Source: Rikenellaceae bacterium (GTDB taxonomy: Bacteria > Bacteroidota > Bacteroidia > Bacteroidales > UBA932). From it: a stretch of DNA of 18,386 bases. A program made the translations under genes and the position numbers. Below the pieces are notes generated by a model. The model searched no databases. It was not told the origin of the DNA and was given only the letters and a program-made list of their open reading frames with translations. Shown here piece after piece: positions 13,435-18,386 of the stretch (within the stretch, counting starts at the first letter, position 1; every line of letters begins with the position of its first letter). The DNA is taken from NCBI GenBank assembly GCA_900771335.1, contig CAAGNP010000041.1, forward strand, positions 1-18,386. Reading direction: 5' to 3'.

Positions 13435-14427
13435 ATGGCTAGCTCAAACTTTATAGACTATGTACGTATTTTCTGTGCGTCAGGTAATGGCGGAAACGGC
13501 TCTATGCACCTTCGTCGCGAAAAGTTTGTACCCAAAGGTGGTCCTGACGGCGGTGACGGTGGACGTGGAGGTCATATCATTTTGAGGGGAAACCCACAAT
13601 ACTGGACCCTCATCCACCTCAAATACCGCAAACACATCAAAGCTGACCACGGTGAAGCGGGCAGCGGAAGCCTCTGCAAAGGTGCCAATGGTAAAGACAT
13701 CTACCTGGATGTTCCACTTGGCACTGTAGCCAAAGATGCAGAGACAGGTGAGGTTCTGTTTGAAGTTCTCGAAGCGGGTGAAGAGAAAATCCTCGTCAAA
13801 GGTGGACGTGGAGGTCTCGGTAACGCAAACTTCAAGAGTGCGACCAACCAGACTCCCCGATATGCCCAGCCGGGTGAACTTGGAGTCGAGGGGTGGTTTA
13901 TCCTTGAGCTCAAACTTCTCGCCGATGTTGGTCTTGTCGGTTTCCCTAATGCCGGCAAGTCGACACTACTCTCTGTGGTATCTGCAGCCAAACCAAAAAT
14001 TGCCGATTACGCATTTACCACACTTGAACCAAACCTCGGTATCGTAAACTACTACGACAACAAGTCGTTCGTAATGGCAGACATACCAGGTATCATTGAA
14101 GGTGCCCACACCGGAAAAGGTCTTGGAACCCGATTCCTCAGACATATCGAGCGTAACTCGATGCTTCTGTTTATGATCCCTGCAGACAGCAAGGATGTCA
14201 AAGAGGAGTACAAAATCCTCCTTAAGGAGCTCAAACTCTACAACCCAGAGCTTATGGACAAAGAGAGGATATTGGCCATCACCAAGAGCGACATGCTTGA
14301 TGATGAGCTCAAGAAGGAGATGAAAAAACATCTTCCACGCACCCTCCCTACCATCTTCATATCATCTATGACAGGAGATGGAATTCCTCAGCTCAAAGAT
14401 CTTCTCTGGAAGACACTTAACCAATAA
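13435..14427 (+). CDS. obg: Obg/CgtA ribosome-assembly GTPase
   Basis: The 330-residue protein has the glycine-rich Obg fold (about 5-158; GGDGGRGGHI, VKGGRGGLGNANF) and the G domain. G1 is GFPNAGKS (169-176), G2 the TT of YAFTTLEPNLG, G3 DIPG (216-219), G4 TKSD (283-286) in place of the textbook NKxD, and G5 SSMTG. The C-terminal OCT domain of longer Obg proteins is absent. Obg binds the 50S subunit and acts in ribosome maturation and the stress response. The start is the ATG at 13435, preceded by AAAAGGA; an upstream in-frame extension overlapping adk is rejected because the family starts at this Met. It sits between adk and a PAP2 gene in one operon. Confidence 0.96.
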   Translation: MASSNFIDYVRIFCASGNGGNGSMHLRREKFVPKGGPDGGDGGRGGHIILRGNPQYWTLIHLKYRKHIKADHGEAGSGSLCKGANGKDIYLDVPLGTVAKDAETGEVLFEVLEAGEEKILVKGGRGGLGNANFKSATNQTPRYAQPGELGVEGWFILELKLLADVGLVGFPNAGKSTLLSVVSAAKPKIADYAFTTLEPNLGIVNYYDNKSFVMADIPGIIEGAHTGKGLGTRFLRHIERNSMLLFMIPADSKDVKEEYKILLKELKLYNPELMDKERILAITKSDMLDDELKKEMKKHLPRTLPTIFISSMTGDGIPQLKDLLWKTLNQ

Positions 14428-14432
14428 GAGTT

Positions 14433-15038
14433 ATGGAATCGCTACTCAATCTCGACAGAGAACTCCTTTTGGCTGTCAATGGGTGGAACTCCCCTGTTGC
14501 AGACAAAATCATGCTGTTCTTCTCCTCGATACTGGTATGGATTCCGCTATATCTCCTTATCATAGCGCTATTCTTCTCCCCCAAGTGGCAAACATTCAAA
14601 TCTGACAATGTCCAGAGATGGGTAGTGGGTCTCTTCTCCGTAGCAGCCATCGGTATCTGCTTCGGTCTGTGCGATCAGGTCTCAGTCTTCATCAAGGAGT
14701 CCGTACAGCGATTCAGACCTGGCCACGAGCCTGCACTTGAAGGGCTGGTGAGACTTATGGAGGGGAAAGGGAGCAGCTACGGCTTCGTATCGAGCCACGC
14801 AGCCAACACCTTCGGTCTGGCAACACTCACATCACTGATTTTCCGTAAAAAACCATACGCTGTCGCAATGTTCATCTGGGCTGCTATTGTCAGCTACAGC
14901 AGAGTATATCTTGCGAAACACTACCCACTCGATGTGATATGCGGAGCATTTCTGGGGATAGCATTGGCCATATCTGTATACCAAGTCTGGAAATATGCCC
15001 TTTTGAAATATGAGATGTATCGTAGACAAAGGGCATGA
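14433..15038 (+). CDS. PAP2-family membrane phosphatase
   Basis: The 201-residue integral membrane protein has about five to six hydrophobic segments. The three-part acid phosphatase signature is seen: KESVQRFRP (K-x6-RP), SSHAAN (a variant of the usual PSGH) and SRVYLAKHYPLDV (SR-x5-H-x3-D). Its members dephosphorylate lipid phosphates such as undecaprenyl pyrophosphate, phosphatidic acid or phosphatidylglycerol phosphate at the outer face of the inner membrane; which one cannot be told here. It begins 5 nt after obg, and its last 29 nt overlap the start of lplA in another frame, so the genes are translationally close. Confidence 0.9.
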   Translation: MESLLNLDRELLLAVNGWNSPVADKIMLFFSSILVWIPLYLLIIALFFSPKWQTFKSDNVQRWVVGLFSVAAIGICFGLCDQVSVFIKESVQRFRPGHEPALEGLVRLMEGKGSSYGFVSSHAANTFGLATLTSLIFRKKPYAVAMFIWAAIVSYSRVYLAKHYPLDVICGAFLGIALAISVYQVWKYALLKYEMYRRQRA

Positions 15039-16005
15039 CCCCTATTTCAATCTTGCAGCTGAGGAGTATCTCCTCAAAAATTGCAGCGGACCTATTTTCC
15101 GCCTTTGGCGCAACTCTCCATCCATAATCATAGGGAAGAACCAGAATGCCGCTGCAGAGATCAATGCCCAATTTGTACATGAACACAATATCCCTGTGAT
15201 CCGCCGTCTGACTGGGGGAGGCGCAGTGTTTCACGATCTGGGGAATATCAATTTCACATTCATAGACAAGAAAGTGGATGGGGAGGAGACCTCTGCAATG
15301 TTTGCTAGGTTCACAGCCCCTATCATAGCGGCACTCCGCAAACTTGGGGTCAATGCTTATCTTGAGGGTCGCAATGACCTCCTTATAGATGGCCGCAAAT
15401 TCTCCGGCAATGCCATCTGCATCCACCGCGACAGAGTTCTCCAGCACGGGACTCTACTGTTCTCATCCTCGATTGCAGATTTGAGCGGAGCCCTCAATGC
15501 CCGCCCCGAGAAGTTTGTAGGGAAGAGTGTCCAATCCAACAGATCACGCGTTACAAATATCTCCGAACACCTTCCAATCCCAATGGAGATCGAAGATTTC
15601 ATGAAATATATATTCGGGGAGATATCCGGCAGCGGCGCGACAGATTATACTCCGGAAGAGGTCAAGGCAATAGAGAAGCTGAGAGAGGAGCGATATTCTA
15701 CAGCTGAATGGAACTGGGGAACATCACCCAAATATACCTACTCCAATGTAGTAAAACTCCCATCGGGACTGGTGGAGATATTCCTCAATGTGGAGAAAGG
15801 GATTATCCGTGAATGCCGTATCTGCGGCGATTATTTCTTCACTGCACCCACCTCAGAACTTGAAGAGTTGCTGACAGGGGTATTAAACAGATACGACGAC
15901 ATATTTGCCGCCGTATCATCTGTCGATATTAACCGTTATATCTCGGGGATGACCCCTGAAATTTTCACAGGACTTATTCAAACAAGCTCTCGTCCACAAG
16001 ATTAG
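15010..16005 (+). CDS. lplA: Lipoate-protein ligase A
   Basis: The 331-residue enzyme activates free lipoate with ATP and attaches it to lysines of E2 and GcvH proteins. The start at 15010 gives the family opening (MRCIVDKGHDPYFNLAAEEYL). RRLTGGGAVFHD (65-76) is the lipoyl-AMP loop, followed by LGNINFTF, and GRKFSGNA (128-135) carries the catalytic lysine Lys130. A C-terminal accessory domain (about 245-331, with IIRECRICGDYFF) is present, so it is the full bacterial LplA type and should not need a separate LplB. The start overlaps the PAP2 gene by 29 nt. The 3' end overlaps convergent hutU by 32 bp with no terminator between. Confidence 0.94.
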   Translation: MRCIVDKGHDPYFNLAAEEYLLKNCSGPIFRLWRNSPSIIIGKNQNAAAEINAQFVHEHNIPVIRRLTGGGAVFHDLGNINFTFIDKKVDGEETSAMFARFTAPIIAALRKLGVNAYLEGRNDLLIDGRKFSGNAICIHRDRVLQHGTLLFSSSIADLSGALNARPEKFVGKSVQSNRSRVTNISEHLPIPMEIEDFMKYIFGEISGSGATDYTPEEVKAIEKLREERYSTAEWNWGTSPKYTYSNVVKLPSGLVEIFLNVEKGIIRECRICGDYFFTAPTSELEELLTGVLNRYDDIFAAVSSVDINRYISGMTPEIFTGLIQTSSRPQD

Positions 16006-17956
16006 GGAGTGTAACCTTCAAGTTTGGAGTGCGCTCCATCTCCCTTTTGATAGCGAAGATAGCCCCTTTATTGCGCGCCCAGCTGCGCCTTGCAATACCA
16101 TTGTTAACATCCCAATGGAGCATCTCCTTTATCTTGCGGTCGCTCTCCTCTGTACCGTCGATAACCATACCGAAACCGCCGTTGATCACCTCTCCCCAGC
16201 CTACGCCACCACCATTGTGGATAGATACCCAAGTCGCTCCGCGGAATGAGTCTCCGATAACATTGTGAATGGCCATATCTGCGGTAAAGCTTGAACCGTC
16301 ATATATATTTGAGGTCTCACGATAAGGTGAGTCAGTACCCGACACGTCGTGATGGTCACGACCCAGAACGATAGGTGCAGAGATGCGTCCCTCGCGGATC
16401 GCTTTGTTCATTGCGAGAGCCACTTTTGTCCTACCCTCAGCATCTGCATACAGGATTCTCGCCTGCGAACCCACCACCAATTGGTTCTTGCCAGCCTCTT
16501 TTATCCAATGGATATTATCCTTGAGCTGCGACTGGATCTCCTCCGGTGCATCTTTGAGGATATCCTCAAGTACCTGAGCTGCAAGTCTGTCGGTCTCAGC
16601 AAGATCCTCCGGCTTCGATGATGTGCAGACCCATCTGTATGGGCCGAAACCGTAATCGAAGAAGAGGGGTCCCATGATATCCTGGACATATGAAGGGTAT
16701 TTGAAAGTGCCGTCCTCTTTCACGATATCAGCACCTGCGCGTGATGCCTCGAGAAGGAATGCATTGCCGTAGTCGAAGAAGTACATACCCTGGGCTGTAA
16801 GTTTGTTGATGGCAGCAGCGTGGCGGCGAAGCGTCTGTTGCACTGCCTCCTTGAACCTTTCGGGCTCTTTGGCCATCATTTCGTTTGACTCCTCAAGTGA
16901 GTACCCTACAGGGTAATAACCGCCTGCCCATGGGTTATGGAGCGAGGTCTGGTCTGAGCCGAGATCCACATTTATCTTCTCTGCCGCAAGTTTCTCCCAA
17001 AGGTCCACCACATTGCCCTGATATGCAAGTGAGACAGCCTCTTTTGCATCGCGTGCTTTAAGGGCCCTGGCGACAAGTTGGTCAAGATCTGTATATACTT
17101 CATCTACCCAACCCTGATCGTAGCGTTTCTGGACAGCCTTAGGGTTGATCTCTGCCACTATACCCACTACACCGGCTATCACTGCAGCCTTAGGCTGAGC
17201 ACCCGACATTCCTCCAAGACCCGAACTAACGAAGATCTGCCCTCTGATCTCGTCGCTATGCATACGTGCTGCATTAAGGACGGTAATGGTAGTACCGTGA
17301 ACAATACCTTGTGGACCTATATACATAAACGATCCTGCAGTCATCTGACCGTACTGCGATACTCCGAGAGCATTAAATTTCTCCCAATGGTCCTTTGAAG
17401 AGTAGTTAGGGATCACCATACCGTTTGTAATGACGAGTCGTGGTGCACCCGGATGTGATGGGAAAAGGCCAAGCGGATGTCCCGAATATAGAACAAGAGT
17501 CTGATCATCTGTCATCTGGGCCAGATACTGCATGGTAAGAAGGTATTGTGCCCAGTTCTGGAATGCTGCCCCATTTCCTCCGTATGTGATGAGTTCGTGA
17601 GGGTGTTGGGCCACAGCATAGTCAAGATTATTTGAGAGCATCAGCATAATGGCTGCTGCCTGACGGCTCTTGTGAGGGAATTCGTCTATGCTCCTCGCAT
17701 GGATTTTATAATCTGGACGGAAGCGGTACATATAGATACGGCCGTAAGTCTCAAGTTCCTGTCTGAATTCGGGAAGAAGTGTGGCGTGGTGCTTGGCAGG
17801 GAAATACCTGAGGGCATTTTTGAGTGCCAGTTTCTTCTCGGCAGGTGTAAGGATGTCTTTCCTTTTGGGTGCGTGGTTTATATTTGGGTCATAGCTTTTT
17901 GGCTCCGGAAGGATATCCGGAATGCCTGCTAATATAGCTCTCTGAAAATCGTTCAT
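15974..17956 (-). CDS. hutU: Urocanate hydratase (long Bacteroidetes form)
   Basis: The 660-residue protein is about 100 residues longer than the Pseudomonas/Bacillus enzyme (about 555) and fits the longer Bacteroidetes form. It adds water to urocanate using tightly bound NAD+, step two of histidine breakdown. Motifs seen are TYGGNGAAFQNW (124-135), YSGHPLGLFPS, GPQGIVHGT (214-222), the dinucleotide loop SSGLGGMSGAQ (244-254), LGRDHHD (about 531-537) and NGGGVGWGEV (581-590). In classical urocanases, as I recall them, the GRDHLD segment is followed by a cysteine; here it reads HHDVSG. No other hut gene is in the window, and the 430 bp upstream are non-coding, so the gene stands alone. It has a -7 box upstream and overlaps lplA by 32 bp at the 3' end. 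Confidence 0.95.
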   Translation of the reverse strand: MNDFQRAILAGIPDILPEPKSYDPNINHAPKRKDILTPAEKKLALKNALRYFPAKHHATLLPEFRQELETYGRIYMYRFRPDYKIHARSIDEFPHKSRQAAAIMLMLSNNLDYAVAQHPHELITYGGNGAAFQNWAQYLLTMQYLAQMTDDQTLVLYSGHPLGLFPSHPGAPRLVITNGMVIPNYSSKDHWEKFNALGVSQYGQMTAGSFMYIGPQGIVHGTTITVLNAARMHSDEIRGQIFVSSGLGGMSGAQPKAAVIAGVVGIVAEINPKAVQKRYDQGWVDEVYTDLDQLVARALKARDAKEAVSLAYQGNVVDLWEKLAAEKINVDLGSDQTSLHNPWAGGYYPVGYSLEESNEMMAKEPERFKEAVQQTLRRHAAAINKLTAQGMYFFDYGNAFLLEASRAGADIVKEDGTFKYPSYVQDIMGPLFFDYGFGPYRWVCTSSKPEDLAETDRLAAQVLEDILKDAPEEIQSQLKDNIHWIKEAGKNQLVVGSQARILYADAEGRTKVALAMNKAIREGRISAPIVLGRDHHDVSGTDSPYRETSNIYDGSSFTADMAIHNVIGDSFRGATWVSIHNGGGVGWGEVINGGFGMVIDGTEESDRKIKEMLHWDVNNGIARRSWARNKGAIFAIKREMERTPNLKVTLPNLVDESLFE

Positions 17957-17980
17957 AACCTTTTACATTAGTGTCGGTTA

Positions 17981-17988
17981 CAAATATA
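17981..17988 (-). promoter_or_regulatory. -7 box of the hutU promoter
   Basis: TATATTTG on the minus strand is a full match to TAnnTTTG, about 25 nt before the hutU ATG. No TTTG is found at the expected -33 distance, which may mean that an activator is needed (inference). Confidence 0.5.
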
Positions 17989-18069
17989 AGGAAAAAAAAG
18001 GATATCCGTCTATCCGTCTAGAGGTCTGACAACTCTCGCCGCTACTCCATCAGAAAGTTCTTCTATACC

Positions 18070-18177
18070 TGACGCAGCGGATATCGGGCATTTTCCACGC
18101 GTCACGACACGATTTCCTTCACTCAGCTCACTTTCCCGCACATGACGCAGCGGATATCGTGCTTCTCCCATGCGTCA
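18070..18177. repeat. Two 35-bp direct copies of an element bounded by TGACGC / GCGTCA
   Basis: Copy 1 (18070-18104) and copy 2 (18143-18177) both begin with the 17-mer TGACGCAGCGGATATCG and end with GCGTCA. The ends are inverted, so each copy can form a stem-loop. The middles differ at a few positions. The offset is 73 bp. Confidence 0.75.
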
Positions 18178-18221
18178 ACTTTTCCTAATTTCTGTCGCGG
18201 GCGACCAGATTTCCTCTTCTC

Positions 18222-18238
18222 ACGTCAGCTTTTGACGT
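18222..18238. repeat. ACGTCA/TGACGT inverted repeat
   Basis: ACGTCA (18222-18227) and TGACGT (18233-18238) flank a 5-nt loop. It shares the TGACG core with the 35-bp elements 50-150 bp to the left, so it may be a shorter relative of them. Confidence 0.5.
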
Positions 18239-18308
18239 TTTCTTGTCGCGGCTTTGGAGTTAAGGTTCTTCAGGCGTTCGCTCCGCTCACTCCCAGAGGA
18301 GGTAACAA

Positions 18309-18359
18309 GGCGTCATCAGACGCCCCGCGGAGGCCGTGTATTTGCGCAGCAAATACGGC
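18309..18359. repeat. Two adjacent G+C-rich hairpins
   Basis: GGCGTC (18309-18314) and GACGCC (18319-18324) form a perfect 6-bp stem with a 4-nt loop. GCCG-TG-TATTTGC (18333-18345) pairs with GCAAATA-CGGC (18349-18359) as an 11-bp stem with a 2-nt bulge and a 3-nt loop. Neither has a T-tract, so they are not standard terminators. Confidence 0.6.
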
Positions 18360-18386
18360 AAGGCCGAGAGCGCTGGTTCGGCGAGA

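Larger units (their letters stand above)
17989..18386. other. Repeat- and hairpin-rich non-coding region at the right edge
   Basis: No credible coding sequence is seen. The region holds an 8-bp tandem repeat ATCCGTCT (18004-18019), two 35-bp related elements (18070-18104, 18143-18177), a TGACGT/ACGTCA hairpin (18222-18238), two copies of TGTCGCGG-like sequence (near 18193 and 18245), and two strong hairpins (18309-18324, 18333-18359). The last 120 bp are visibly more G+C-rich than the hutU promoter region. On the minus strand a frame is open for 38 codons from the edge to a TGA at 18272-18270, with no recognisable product; a gene tail entering from the right cannot be excluded. Confidence 0.5.

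Noticed and set aside
18004..18019. ATCCGTCT tandem pair read as the start of a CRISPR or VNTR array
   Set aside because: Only two 8-bp units exist, with no spacers and no cas genes.
18270..18386. 38-codon minus-strand frame entering from the right edge as a gene tail
   Set aside because: The translation is low in information and overlaps two hairpins. It cannot be called a gene without the sequence beyond the edge.

Overview
The window is a piece of a Bacteroidetes chromosome, most likely order Bacteroidales. The evidence is the gene content (a parA-parB-DUF5683-LysM transglycosylase operon, a helix-hairpin-helix protein with a barrel-like C-terminus, and a long-form urocanate hydratase) and promoters of the Bacteroidetes type (TTTG, about 19-20 nt, TAnnTTTG) in front of most transcription units. 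Genus cannot be fixed from the sequence alone.

Layout. Positions 1-2048 (minus strand) hold the end of a type I restriction-modification operon: a half-size specificity gene (hsdS) followed after 2 nt by hsdM, which runs off the left edge about 501 residues in. Positions 2049-2712 have no gene. They carry an orphan pair of matching 18-bp palindromes spaced 42 bp apart, an unassigned plus-strand promoter, and a symmetric stem-loop terminator that could end both the tRNA-Phe transcript and a possible short plus-strand RNA. tRNA-Phe(GAA) is at 2713-2785 (minus), divergent from a strongly reduced priA at 2886-4610. A YegS/DagK-type lipid kinase converges on priA with a 2-bp gap.

From 5643 to 9982 runs the plus-strand operon parA-parB-DUF5683-mltD-like. 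These are chromosome segregation and cell-envelope genes. It converges, with a 17-bp overlap, on a minus-strand pair purE-HhH protein (12227-9966). Divergent from purE is a compact plus-strand operon hpt-adk-obg-PAP2-lplA (12295-16005), with start/stop overlaps or short gaps: purine salvage, nucleotide balance, ribosome-assembly GTPase, lipid phosphatase and lipoate salvage. Its end overlaps by 32 bp the 3' end of a solitary hutU (17956-15974, minus). The last 430 bp are non-coding and rich in repeats and hairpins.

The most unusual item is priA. Its reading frame is intact and its N-terminal DNA-binding domain, DEEH box and C-terminal tail are recognisable. The winged-helix segment, Walker A loop, whole zinc-finger block and GRAGR helicase motif are missing or replaced. 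The place where the winged helix and Walker A should be is filled by a 51-bp in-frame direct repeat, each copy carrying its own inverted repeat. Other points worth checking are the orphan operator pair with the candidate small RNA beside tRNA-Phe, the half-size HsdS, and the paired 35-bp elements near the right edge.
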